Of a stretch of DNA of 21,953 nt, positions 14,860 through 21,953 are shown one piece after another (position 1 is the stretch's first letter; each line of letters starts with the position of its first letter). The DNA is from Lacrimispora sp. 210928-DFI.3.58. Lineage in GTDB: Bacteria; Bacillota; Clostridia; Lachnospirales; Lachnospiraceae. The stretch lies in assembly GCF_020554865.1 (NCBI RefSeq), contig NZ_JAJCIC010000046.1:1-21953 (forward strand), read 5' to 3'. The notes beneath the pieces were generated by a model, which saw only the letters and a program-made list of their open reading frames with translations, did not search any database and was not told the origin of the DNA. The translations under genes were made by a program, and so were the position numbers.

Positions 14860-15500
14860 ATAGGGAAACCTGTAAGATAAAAATCTGCGGCCTAAGCCGT
14901 CCAGAGGATATAGAGGCTGCAAATGAAATAGGACCCGATTATATCGGCTTTGTCTTTGCAAAGAGCAGCCGCCAGGTGACTTATGAGAGGGCGGCGAGGC
15001 TGAAAGAAATGCTGGATGGACGGATAAAAGCAGTAGGAGTATTCGTGAATGCCTTACCTGAGGAAATACTGGCTCTTTCAGAGGGGATAGGTGGGATTAG
15101 TCCGGTTATTGATATGATCCAGCTGCACGGTGACGAGGATGAGGACTATATAAAGAGGATCAAGGAATGCACTTCAAAGCCAATCATAAAGGCTGTTCGG
15201 GTCAGAAGCCGGGAGGATATCATAAAAGCCCAGGCCCTGCCCTGTGATTATCTTCTCCTGGATACCTTCACAAAGGGGCAGTACGGCGGAAGCGGACAGC
15301 AGTTTGACTGGAGCATGATACCAAAGGTCCCCAAGCCCTATTTTCTGGCTGGGGGTATCTGTATGGATAATATAAGGAAAGCCGCAGACCAGGGAGCCTT
15401 CTGCATCGATGTGAGCAGCGCTGTGGAGACAAATGGGAAAAAGGATAGAACGAAGATGAAAGCGATCGTGGAGGTGCTAAGAAACGGCCAAAGACGATAA
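14856..15500 (+). CDS. trpF: Phosphoribosylanthranilate isomerase
   Basis: This 214-residue TIM-barrel enzyme performs the Amadori rearrangement between the TrpD and TrpC steps. KICGL with Cys11 (general base), IGFVFAKSSRQV, MIQLHGDE, LLLDT with the general-acid Asp, and FLAGGI followed by IDVSSAVE (phosphate site) are all present. The start lies inside the trpC stop (ATGA). It is the last gene of the operon; a palindrome and then a terminator follow within 100 bp. trpB and trpA, which usually follow in clostridial trp operons, are absent. Confidence 0.95.
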   Translation: MNRETCKIKICGLSRPEDIEAANEIGPDYIGFVFAKSSRQVTYERAARLKEMLDGRIKAVGVFVNALPEEILALSEGIGGISPVIDMIQLHGDEDEDYIKRIKECTSKPIIKAVRVRSREDIIKAQALPCDYLLLDTFTKGQYGGSGQQFDWSMIPKVPKPYFLAGGICMDNIRKAADQGAFCIDVSSAVETNGKKDRTKMKAIVEVLRNGQRR

Positions 15501-15513
15501 GGCCTGGAAAATG

Positions 15514-15527
15514 CAGAGCGCGCTCTG
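15514..15527. other. 14-bp perfect palindrome after trpF
   Basis: CAGAGCG at 15514-15520 and CGCTCTG at 15521-15527 form an exact palindrome 13 bases after the trpF stop. As RNA it would be a 5-bp stem with a CGCG loop. It may protect the 3' end of the trp mRNA. No function is shown. Confidence 0.4.
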
Positions 15528-15558
15528 GAGTAAACAGAAAAACCAAAGAGTAAAAAAG

Positions 15559-15591
15559 AAAGGTCAGTCCATGATTTGGACCGGCCTTTTT
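15559..15591. terminator. Bidirectional terminator between trpF and the luxR-type gene
   Basis: AAAGGTCAGTCC and GGACCGGCCTTTTT pair over 12 positions with one G-U and one mismatch around a seven-base loop. A T-run follows on the plus strand. On the minus strand the same stem is followed by TTTCTTTTTT, so it can end both convergent transcripts. Confidence 0.88.
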
Positions 15592-15646
15592 GTTCTATAG
15601 ATGATTTCTTCAGGGCTCTCTGTGTAACAAAAGCCCTCTGGGTATA

Positions 15647-16441
15647 TCATGTCTGTGAAGTTTTCATTTTCTGTATAAGCTGCACCCTGTTTTTCACGCC
15701 CACCTTCTGGTAAATGTTGTGAATATGCTTTCGCAGAGTGGAATCGCTTATATAGAGAAGACCGCATATATCAGTAGGGGATTTTCCATTGTTCAGGAGT
15801 TGGACGATCTCAAATTCGCGTTTGGTAAGGCCGTGGGCTTCCGAAAACTCTCCGATAGGTGTGCGTTTACTGCTGTCTGCCTGCTGTACGGGAACAAGTA
15901 CAAAATTAGCCAGATAGAAAAACTTCAGCTCAATATGGATCTTCAGCATTTCCAATATGTATAATTCGCGTTCTGTAAAATCCTGCTCAGACTTCTTCCT
16001 CCATATGGCAATGGCACCCAGAGCCTGGTCCCGGTGGACGTAGGTCATGTAGATAGAATAATAAAGCTCCTGAGGCTGCAGGATCTCGTGGTATAGGGGC
16101 ATACCCTCCCAGGATTTGTCGGGCAGAATATCAAAATAGCGGAAAACGCAGCTCCATGGGCTGTTGAGATAATTCAGCCATTTGGGTTCATAGTTGCCGT
16201 TCATATATTTGTCCAACAAAAGGTATTCCTCCGGCCGCTTAGGAACCGCATTGGCTTGGCTCAATACGATCTTCTGGTTGACACGGGATGCCTTAAAGAT
16301 CATTCCCTGAGTAAATGGAATGATGGTCCGTATTTGCTCTAATACTGTTTTGGAAAATTCTTCATAGTTTCTGCACCGGTTGATCCGGTAAACAAGCTGA
16401 GATATGGCCTGCCATTCGTATGTTAAAAGATTTTCTGTCAT
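15647..16441 (-). CDS. LuxR-type (GerE HTH) transcriptional regulator
   Basis: This 264-residue DNA-binding regulator ends in a LuxR/GerE helix-turn-helix domain (from about residue 204: LTKREFEIVQLL, then ISDSTLRKHIHNIYQKVGVKNR). The N-terminal 190 residues look like a GAF-type sensor by their spacing of hydrophobic strands; no phosphoacceptor receiver motif is visible, so ligand sensing is more likely than phosphorylation. The ATG at 16441 is chosen over upstream GTG 16474 because a good minus-strand promoter places transcription start after that GTG, and GTGGGG lies ten bases before the ATG. It is divergent from the CoA-transferase operon, which has a good -10 but poor -35, so it is the natural candidate activator of that operon. 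The effector may be the operon's substrate or its CoA ester. Confidence 0.88.
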   Translation of the reverse strand: MTENLLTYEWQAISQLVYRINRCRNYEEFSKTVLEQIRTIIPFTQGMIFKASRVNQKIVLSQANAVPKRPEEYLLLDKYMNGNYEPKWLNYLNSPWSCVFRYFDILPDKSWEGMPLYHEILQPQELYYSIYMTYVHRDQALGAIAIWRKKSEQDFTERELYILEMLKIHIELKFFYLANFVLVPVQQADSSKRTPIGEFSEAHGLTKREFEIVQLLNNGKSPTDICGLLYISDSTLRKHIHNIYQKVGVKNRVQLIQKMKTSQT

Positions 16442-16464
16442 AAAAAAGTACCCCACTGTGCAAT

Positions 16465-16493
16465 AGAATACCACAAAAATACCAATTTGTCAA
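16465..16493 (-). promoter_or_regulatory. Promoter of the luxR-type gene
   Basis: Read on the minus strand, TTGACA (16493-16488) and TATTCT (16470-16465) are separated by 17 bases. The -35 is perfect and the -10 matches four of six bases. Start of transcription would be near 16458. The -35 overlaps TTTGTCAAA at 16486-16494, one of two inverted nine-base motifs in this intergenic region. Confidence 0.7.
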
Positions 16494-16558
16494 AAAAATA
16501 GCATTTTTGTTCCGTTAAAATCAACACAAGGACAATAGGAGTTTTCTGCGCAGTTTTG

Positions 16559-16564
16559 TATAAT
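16559..16564 (+). promoter_or_regulatory. -10 box of the CoA-transferase operon
   Basis: A perfect TATAAT stands 85 bases before the CoA-transferase start. The matching -35 position (about 16536-16541) reads TAGGAG, which is poor. This pattern suits an activator-dependent promoter. A-rich symmetric sequence at about 16491-16509 and the TTTGACAAA motif at 16583-16591, which is the reverse complement of 16486-16494, are candidate binding sites for the divergent regulator. Confidence 0.6.
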
Positions 16565-16649
16565 ATTTACATATGATAAAAATTTGACAAAGTAAAAATT
16601 GTTCAAAACTATGAGCAGGAGACTGCTGGTAAAGGAAAAGGAGGACAAA

Positions 16650-18224
16650 ATGAAAGGTTTTGTAACAGCAAAGGAAGCGGCTGCCCTGATCAAAAATGGC
16701 GATACCGTTGCATCTGCCGGAATGGCCCTTATGGGATTGTGCGAGGATGTGATCCGGGCTACAGAGGAGCGTTTCCTGGAGACAGGAGAGCCACGGGATC
16801 TGACCCTGTTTTATGGTGCTCACCAGGGAAATAACCCCATTACGGAGTATGGATGGGATCATTGGGCCCATGAGGGAATGTTAAAGCGTTGGAACGGTGG
16901 ATTTTTAGGAGCCTCCCCCAAGATCATGGAGCTGTGCAATGCAAACAAGATCGAAGCTTACTGCTGGCCAATGGGAAATATTCTCCATATGTACCATGAG
17001 ATCGCGATCGGCCGTCCGGGATTGATGACAAAGATCGGCTTAAAGACTTACGCAGATCCGCGCCTTGAGGGCAGCAAGGTGAATTCCATTTCCACAGAGG
17101 ACATCTGTAAGGTAATCGATTTTGAGGGAGAAGAGTACTTATATTATCCGAAGCCAATGCTGAATGTAGGTGTTATCCGCGGGACCTCGGTAGATACTCA
17201 CGGAAACCTGACCTTTGATGAGGAGAGCATCAACAGCGAGGCATTGTCCCTTGCAATGGCAGTAAAGAAATGCGGCGGCATTGTGATCGCTCAGGCAAAG
17301 TATAAGGCAGCTGCAGGCAGCCTCCATCCGAGAGCCGTCCATGTGCCGGGCATTTTCATCGATTATGTGGTGATCAACGAGGACATCCATACCCATCAGC
17401 AGAATGAGGCATCTGCCTATAATCCAGCTATGGCTGGCAATGTAAAGGCAGATCTGGCGGAGTTCCCGAAGCTTCCCTTAAGCGAGAGCAAGGTGATCGC
17501 CCGCCGCGCAGCCATGGAGCTGGCAGCAGGAGATACCATCAACTTAGGAATTGGTATTCCGCAGAACATTGCTTCTGTTGTAAATGAAGAAAAATGCGGG
17601 CAGTACATGACGCTTACAAGTGAATCCGGCACCGTGGGCGGCGTTGCGATCACTGGAAAAGCATTTGGAAACTGCTGGAATCCGGAATGCTTCTTAGACG
17701 AGGATGTGCAGTTTACCTGGTACTGCGGCGGCGGTCTGGGAGCAGCCTTCTTAGGACTTGCAGAGACTGATGCACACGGAAATGTGAATGTAAGTAAATT
17801 CGGACCAAAGTTCAACGGACCGGGCGGATTTATTGATATAACCCAGCCTACAAAGAAAGTGATCTTCTGCGGCGCATTCATGGCAGGAAAGCTCCAGACT
17901 GAGGTTAAGGACGGAGAGATCCACATTGTAAATGAGGGTAAATTCAAAAAGTTCGTATCCCAGGTGGGCCAGGTAACCTTCAGCGGCGATTACGCAGTGG
18001 AGTCAGGCCAGCAGGTAATGTACATTACAGAGCGCGGCGTATTTAAGCTGACAGATAAGGGCCTTATGCTGATTGAGATCGCACCGGGCATTGATCTGGA
18101 AAAAGATATTTTGGCACATATGGACTTTGAACCCATCATTTCCCCGGAGCTTAAGAAGATGGATCCTGCAATCTTTCAAGAGGAATGGGGCGGCTTAAAG
18201 GATATTCTTGAAAAGACAAAGTAG
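16650..18224 (+). CDS. Family I acyl-CoA:carboxylate CoA-transferase (Pct-like)
   Basis: This 524-residue cytoplasmic enzyme moves CoA between acyl-CoA and free acids. Both halves of the family I fold are fused in one chain: an N-terminal half starting GFVTAKEAAALIKNGDTVASAGM and a C-terminal half starting near AARRAAMELAAGDTINLGIGIPQNIA. The catalytic glutamate is Glu325 in TLTSESGTVGG; Clostridium propionicum propionate CoA-transferase uses Glu324 in the same place. GLG in CGGGLGAAFLG belongs to the oxyanion/CoA region. Length is typical of propionate/acetate CoA-transferases (YdiF/Pct type). ATG 16650 follows AAAAGGAGG (16636-16644); the upstream ATG at 16609 has no such site. First gene of the operon; it probably recycles CoA from the reduced product to the incoming acid, as CarA does in caffeate reduction. 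The real substrate is unknown. Confidence 0.92.
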   Translation: MKGFVTAKEAAALIKNGDTVASAGMALMGLCEDVIRATEERFLETGEPRDLTLFYGAHQGNNPITEYGWDHWAHEGMLKRWNGGFLGASPKIMELCNANKIEAYCWPMGNILHMYHEIAIGRPGLMTKIGLKTYADPRLEGSKVNSISTEDICKVIDFEGEEYLYYPKPMLNVGVIRGTSVDTHGNLTFDEESINSEALSLAMAVKKCGGIVIAQAKYKAAAGSLHPRAVHVPGIFIDYVVINEDIHTHQQNEASAYNPAMAGNVKADLAEFPKLPLSESKVIARRAAMELAAGDTINLGIGIPQNIASVVNEEKCGQYMTLTSESGTVGGVAITGKAFGNCWNPECFLDEDVQFTWYCGGGLGAAFLGLAETDAHGNVNVSKFGPKFNGPGGFIDITQPTKKVIFCGAFMAGKLQTEVKDGEIHIVNEGKFKKFVSQVGQVTFSGDYAVESGQQVMYITERGVFKLTDKGLMLIEIAPGIDLEKDILAHMDFEPIISPELKKMDPAIFQEEWGGLKDILEKTK

Positions 18225-18246
18225 AAAAGAGAACGGAGGTTTCGAT

Positions 18247-19014
18247 ATGTCAAATGTTTTAATGGAAGTAAAGGATAAAATTGCGTACGTTACACTGAAC
18301 AGAGGCCCTGCCAATGCATTTATTAATGAAATGTATATTGAGTTTGCCGATACCCTGCTGGAGCTGGGAGAGCGCGAGGATGTTGCCGTCGTTGTAGTAC
18401 GTGCAAACGGAAAGATCTTCTGCGGCGGCAATGATGTCAGCGCTTTTGATTCCTTTGACTCCAGAACAAAGGCGAACTACTCCGCAGAGTGCTGCGGCTT
18501 TGCGGCAAGCTCTGTATGGAACTGCAAGAAGCCTGTGATCTGTGCCGTACAGGGCGCAGCTATGGGCGCAGGCATGTGCATTGCAGCTGCCAGTGATTTT
18601 ATTATTGCAGGCGCAGGCGTAAAGTTTGGTATTCCGGAGGTAAAGCTGGGTATTCCTGCTGCAGGCGTATTTGCAAACCTGATGGTTCCCATGCATAAGG
18701 CAAAATGGATGGCCTTCACAGGCAATCCGGTTACCTCTGAGGAGCTTTACCAGTATGGAACCGTTATGAAGGTTGTTCCGAAGGAAGAGGTTTGGGACGA
18801 GGCAGATAAGTTTGCCCATGAGATCGCAGCTTCCTGCTACAGGGCTGTAGGTATTTTCAAGCAGAACTTTAACCGGAATCTGGATGCAAGGCTTTTTGAT
18901 AAGTTTATGGTTGAGCAAAACAGCTTTATGGATCACATGATGAATTCCCATGACTTCCACGAGGCGATCGCAGCCTTCAGAGAGAAGCGTCCCGGAAACT
19001 TTACTGGAAAGTAG
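18247..19014 (+). CDS. Enoyl-CoA hydratase/isomerase-family protein with one catalytic Glu missing
   Basis: This 255-residue crotonase-fold protein acts on a CoA thioester. The oxyanion-hole segments FCGGNDVSAF (about 58-67) and QGAAMGAGM are conserved. In classical hydratases two glutamates act, in G-x-G-x-E-L and F-G-x-P-E. Here the second is present (Glu131 in FGIPEVKLGIP), but the first position is Cys111 (GAGMCIAAASDF). Simple hydration would therefore be impaired; single-acid members of this superfamily do isomerisation, decarboxylation or other reactions. The ATG follows CGGAGGT (18234-18240) at ideal distance, 22 bases after the CoA-transferase stop. It probably acts on the same acyl-CoA as its neighbours. 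Family assignment is firm; the reaction is not. Confidence 0.88.
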   Translation: MSNVLMEVKDKIAYVTLNRGPANAFINEMYIEFADTLLELGEREDVAVVVVRANGKIFCGGNDVSAFDSFDSRTKANYSAECCGFAASSVWNCKKPVICAVQGAAMGAGMCIAAASDFIIAGAGVKFGIPEVKLGIPAAGVFANLMVPMHKAKWMAFTGNPVTSEELYQYGTVMKVVPKEEVWDEADKFAHEIAASCYRAVGIFKQNFNRNLDARLFDKFMVEQNSFMDHMMNSHDFHEAIAAFREKRPGNFTGK

Positions 19015-19048
19015 GATCCCGTAGATAGGAAAAGAAGATGGAGGAAGC

Positions 19049-20638
19049 ATGAACCTGGTTGAACAGACAATAGGACAATGTTTGGAGCACAGGGCTTTTC
19101 TCACACCCTTATCAGGAGGGATCAGCGATGAAAGCCGCTGTTTTCAGTGGAAGCAGGTACAGCGGCTTTCGGATCATCTGGCTGTCCGGTACATAAAAAT
19201 GGGGATCCGCCGGGGCTCCCATGCAGCGATCTGGAGCCTCAACTCACCGGAATATGTGCTATGCATGCTGGCGCTGCACAAGATCGGCGCCGTGGCAGTG
19301 CTGGTCAATACAGCCTACAAGGCAAAGGAGCTTCTCCAGGTCCTGGCGGAATCAGAGGCCCAGTTCCTTTTCTATGGAGAAGACGGGGAAAATCCTCATT
19401 TTGAGACAATTCTTGGAGCTTTGGACTGGCAGCAGCTCTCCGTCCGTCCGAAGTGTGTAAAGCTTGAAAGAGCGGTGCAGAAGGATGCAGAGGGGGAACT
19501 GCCGCAGGAGGACAGGAAGCTTCTGGAAGAGGCAGAGTCTCTGGTGAAGACAGAGGATACGGCATGTATTCTCTTTACCTCAGGGACGACCAGCCGCCCT
19601 AAGGGTGTGATGCTTTCTCACAGAAGCCTTGTAAATAATTCTCTGGAAATGTCTGAAAACATGCATTGGACATCAGGGGATATTATGTGCATTCCGGTTC
19701 CGCTGTTCCATTGCTTCGGGATCACAGCAGGCATTCTGTGCGGTATCCATGCAGGCGCAGAGCTTCATCTGCTAAAGCACAGCAAGTCAAAGGAGATCAT
19801 GGAGCAGGTACAGAAGCGCCGCTGTACGGTTCTGAGCGGGGTTCCCACAATGTTTTTGGCGCTGGTAAGAAACCGTGAGAGAAAAAATTACAGACTGGAT
19901 TCTCTGAAAAGCGGTATCATCGCCGGATCGCCTGTGACGCCCTCTGAGTATCTGGAGATATGCAGGGAGCTGGGGATGGAGAAGCTGCAGCCCTCCTACG
20001 GGCAGACAGAGTCCTCTCCCTGTATTACCATGGCCGGGTGGGATGACAGTCTCCAGCAGAAAGCAAAGACAGTGGGGCGTGCGATCTCCCATGTGGAAAT
20101 ATGCATAAAAAAGGATGGAGGAGCCCCGGCAGATGGCCTGAAGGATGAGGGCGAGATCCTGACACGAGGGTATCATGTGATGCAGGGGTATTACCACCGC
20201 CCGGAGGAGACAAAAAGAGTGATCGATCAGGAGGGCTGGCTCCACACAGGAGATATCGGCTATCTGGATGAGAACGGCTGCCTCTCTGTGATTGGGAGAA
20301 AGAAGGAAATGATCATACGGGGAGGAGAGAACATCTCGCCCCTTGAGATTGAACAGTGCATTCTGGAACTTCCGCAGGTGGCCGGGGTAAAGGTAGTGGG
20401 AGTGGAGGCAGAAGTACTGAAAGAGGAGATCGCAGCCTGTATCCTGGTGAAGGCTGGAAGAAAGCTGACAGGAGATCAGGTGCGCCTTCATGTAAAAGCA
20501 CATTTAGCAAATTATAAAGTACCAAAATATGTCTGTTTTCTGTCAGAATTTCCTATAACAGCCAGCGGAAAGCCTTGTCTGGGGACATTAAAGGAGCTGG
20601 CTCAAAGGGAAAAGGAAAAGCAGGATAACAGGATTTGA
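19049..20638 (+). CDS. AMP-forming acyl-CoA synthetase / acid:CoA ligase
   Basis: This 529-residue ANL-superfamily enzyme activates a carboxylic acid with ATP and CoA. Signature motifs in order: the phosphate-binding loop TSGTTSRPKG (177-186), YGQTES, GWLHTGDIGYLD (from about 396), GRKKEMIIRGGENISPLEIE (about 416-435) and the C-terminal catalytic lysine in ITASGKP. SGKP replaces the more usual SGKI/V. GGAGG at 19040-19044 precedes the ATG. It follows the hydratase-like gene by 34 bp and precedes the dehydrogenase by 33 bp, so one operon is clear. It would prime the pathway, while the CoA-transferase sustains it without ATP. Medium/long-chain, aryl-propenoate and carnitine-like acids are all possible substrates. 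Confidence 0.92.
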   Translation: MNLVEQTIGQCLEHRAFLTPLSGGISDESRCFQWKQVQRLSDHLAVRYIKMGIRRGSHAAIWSLNSPEYVLCMLALHKIGAVAVLVNTAYKAKELLQVLAESEAQFLFYGEDGENPHFETILGALDWQQLSVRPKCVKLERAVQKDAEGELPQEDRKLLEEAESLVKTEDTACILFTSGTTSRPKGVMLSHRSLVNNSLEMSENMHWTSGDIMCIPVPLFHCFGITAGILCGIHAGAELHLLKHSKSKEIMEQVQKRRCTVLSGVPTMFLALVRNRERKNYRLDSLKSGIIAGSPVTPSEYLEICRELGMEKLQPSYGQTESSPCITMAGWDDSLQQKAKTVGRAISHVEICIKKDGGAPADGLKDEGEILTRGYHVMQGYYHRPEETKRVIDQEGWLHTGDIGYLDENGCLSVIGRKKEMIIRGGENISPLEIEQCILELPQVAGVKVVGVEAEVLKEEIAACILVKAGRKLTGDQVRLHVKAHLANYKVPKYVCFLSEFPITASGKPCLGTLKELAQREKEKQDNRI

Positions 20639-20671
20639 TTCAGACTTTTATGTAAAGGAGATGGTTGAGAA

Positions 20672-21820
20672 ATGGCAGAAGCGTTTTTCACAGAGCAGCA
20701 TGAATTGATCAGAAAATTGGCCCGTGATTTCGCAGAAAAGGAGCTGACAAAGGAGATCCTGGACAAGGTGGAGGAGACCGAGGAATTTCCGGAGGAGATC
20801 TTGGACAAGATGGCAAAGGCCGGCTTTTTTGGAATCAAGGTTCCAAAGGAATTGGGCGGTCAGGGAGCAGACGCACGCTCCTACGTGCTGGTAATGGAGG
20901 AGATCGCAAGGGTATCCGGCGTTGCGAGTATTTATGTATCAAGCCCCAACTCCTTATCCGGAGGCCCCCTTCTCTTAGCAGGAAATGATGAGCAGAGGGA
21001 GAAGTATTTGAGGCCTGTGGTGACAGGACAGAAGAAGCTGGCATTTGCGCTGACTGAGCCGGGTGCTGGCTCTGATGCAGGAGCAGTTGCAACCGTAGCA
21101 GTGAGGGAAGGAGACCATTATGTGCTGAATGGCCGTAAGTGCTTTATCACCATGGCTCCGCTGTCTGACTATGCAGTGATCTTTGCAAAGACAGATGTGA
21201 CAAAGGGAAATAAAGGCCTTTCCGCATTTGTGGTGGATATGAAGGCCAAAGGCGTATCCTGCGGTAAGCCGGAGAACAAGATGGGCATCATCGGCTGTGC
21301 AACCTCCGACATCATCCTTGATAACGTGATCGTACCGGAGTGCGACCGTCTGGGCGAAGAAGGAGATGGCTTTAAGATTGCGATGCAGACTCTGAATACG
21401 GGGCGTCTGGGCGTAGCTGCCCAGTCTATCGGCGTGGCCCAGGGATGTCTGGACGAGGCAGTGAAGTATGCAAAGGAGAGAAAGCAGTTTGGCCGTCCCA
21501 TCGGGAAATTCCAGGCCATCAGCTTCATGCTGGCAGAGATGGCAACGAAGCTGGAGGCAGCAAAGCAGCTGGTCTATAAGGCAGCCTATCTGATGGATAT
21601 AAAGCAGGATGCCACCTTAAACGCCTCTATGGCAAAATATTATGCAGCAGAAGTTTGCAACGAGATCGCTCAGAAGGCCGTGCAGATCCATGGAGGCTAC
21701 GGCTTTATCAAGGATTACAAGATCGAGAGAATGTTCCGTGACTGCCGCGTATTCACGATCTACGAGGGAACCAGCCAGGTACAGCAGATGGTGATCAGCG
21801 GAAAGCTGCTTAAGAAATAG
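20672..21820 (+). CDS. Acyl-CoA dehydrogenase, probably acting as enoyl-CoA reductase with Etf
   Basis: This 382-residue FAD enzyme has an N-terminal helical domain (FFTEQHELIRKLARDFAE), then ALTEPGAGSDAG and GRKCFITMAP (FAD/substrate region), KERKQFGRPIGKFQAI, QIHGGYGFIKDYKIERMFRDCR and IYEGTSQVQQM. Glu365 in the last motif is the expected catalytic base. The start and the SSPNSLSGGPLLL segment recall, from memory, the caffeyl-CoA reductase CarC and the arylacrylyl-CoA reductase AcdA rather than classical butyryl-CoA dehydrogenase. Because etfB follows directly, electrons probably come from Etf and the enzyme works in the reducing direction in this anaerobe. Whether the Etf bifurcates electrons to ferredoxin cannot be told from the fragment. 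The ATG follows AAAGGAG at 20654-20660 by 11 bases. Confidence 0.93.
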   Translation: MAEAFFTEQHELIRKLARDFAEKELTKEILDKVEETEEFPEEILDKMAKAGFFGIKVPKELGGQGADARSYVLVMEEIARVSGVASIYVSSPNSLSGGPLLLAGNDEQREKYLRPVVTGQKKLAFALTEPGAGSDAGAVATVAVREGDHYVLNGRKCFITMAPLSDYAVIFAKTDVTKGNKGLSAFVVDMKAKGVSCGKPENKMGIIGCATSDIILDNVIVPECDRLGEEGDGFKIAMQTLNTGRLGVAAQSIGVAQGCLDEAVKYAKERKQFGRPIGKFQAISFMLAEMATKLEAAKQLVYKAAYLMDIKQDATLNASMAKYYAAEVCNEIAQKAVQIHGGYGFIKDYKIERMFRDCRVFTIYEGTSQVQQMVISGKLLKK

Positions 21821-21838
21821 CAAGGAGGAAAACAAATA

Positions 21839-21953
21839 ATGAAGATTCTGGTTTGTGTAAAACAGGTTCCGGATACGAATGAAGTAAAGATCGATCCGGT
21901 AAAGGGAACCCTGATCCGTGACGGGGTGCCCAGCATCTTAAACCCGGATGACG
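21839..21953 (+). CDS. etfB: Electron transfer flavoprotein beta subunit, partial (3' end outside window)
   Basis: Only the first 38 codons are visible. The protein begins [20 protein letters not shown] and continues through [16 protein letters not shown]. This N-terminus is characteristic of EtfB, including the clostridial type that works with acyl-CoA dehydrogenases. AAGGAGG at 21822-21828 precedes the ATG by ten bases, 18 bases after the dehydrogenase stop. etfA would be expected next, beyond the window. Its job here would be to deliver NADH-derived electrons to the acyl-CoA dehydrogenase. Confidence 0.93.
   Translation, partial: MKILVCVKQVPDTNEVKIDPVKGTLIRDGVPSILNPDD

Noticed and set aside
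15501..15646. Search for a trpB or trpA remnant after trpF
   Set aside because: The interval holds only a short palindrome and a terminator; no tryptophan synthase motif is present in any frame.
18259..19104. 281-codon open frame on the minus strand opposite the hydratase-like gene
   Set aside because: No domain or ribosome site; it is a codon-bias shadow of a gene with clear crotonase motifs.

Overview
The window reads as part of a chromosome of an anaerobic gut Firmicute, most likely a Lachnospiraceae / Clostridium cluster XIVa organism. I base this on strong GGAGG ribosome sites, a T-box-controlled trp operon, Gram-positive sortase pili, an AP2-type small DNA-binding protein, the in-frame 'NATPS' peptide repeat, and acyl-CoA dehydrogenase/Etf proteins of clostridial type. 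No species is assigned; everything was read by eye.

Layout. (1) 1-190: a strong intrinsic terminator of an unseen upstream unit, a 16-bp imperfect inverted repeat and a 20-bp palindrome. (2) 195-851: a small protein with two Cys-rich units and a C-terminal AP2-like domain, possibly a regulator. (3) 966-10000: a sortase-dependent pilus locus. It encodes a giant repeat-rich LPETGG adhesin (likely tip), an LPSTGG backbone pilin, a class C pilin sortase, an LPRTGD minor (likely basal) pilin, and a class B sortase that could attach the finished fibre to the wall. (4) 10083-15591: a consensus promoter, a tryptophan-specific T-box leader (UGG specifier), then trpE-trpG-trpD-trpC-trpF ending in a bidirectional terminator. 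trpB and trpA do not follow, so the operon stops at indole-3-glycerol phosphate. A 98-bp GC-rich, hairpin-rich segment flanked by an 11-bp direct repeat lies between trpD and trpC. (5) 15647-16441, minus strand: a LuxR-type regulator. It is divergent from (6) 16650-21953: a family I CoA-transferase, an enoyl-CoA hydratase-family protein, an AMP-forming acyl-CoA synthetase, an acyl-CoA dehydrogenase and the start of etfB, which is cut by the window end.

How the genes work together. The pilus genes form a self-sufficient assembly line (fibre parts, polymerase, anchor). The trp genes respond to uncharged tRNA-Trp. The last operon has the parts needed to activate a carboxylic acid to its CoA thioester, reduce the enoyl-CoA with electrons delivered by Etf, and recycle CoA by transferase. 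The best functional models are the caffeate-reduction (car) operon of Acetobacterium, the arylacrylate-reducing AcdA/EtfBA module of Clostridium sporogenes, and, by analogy, the cai/fix carnitine system. The substrate is unknown. The hydratase-like protein lacks one of the two usual catalytic glutamates, which makes this operon the most promising place for undescribed chemistry.
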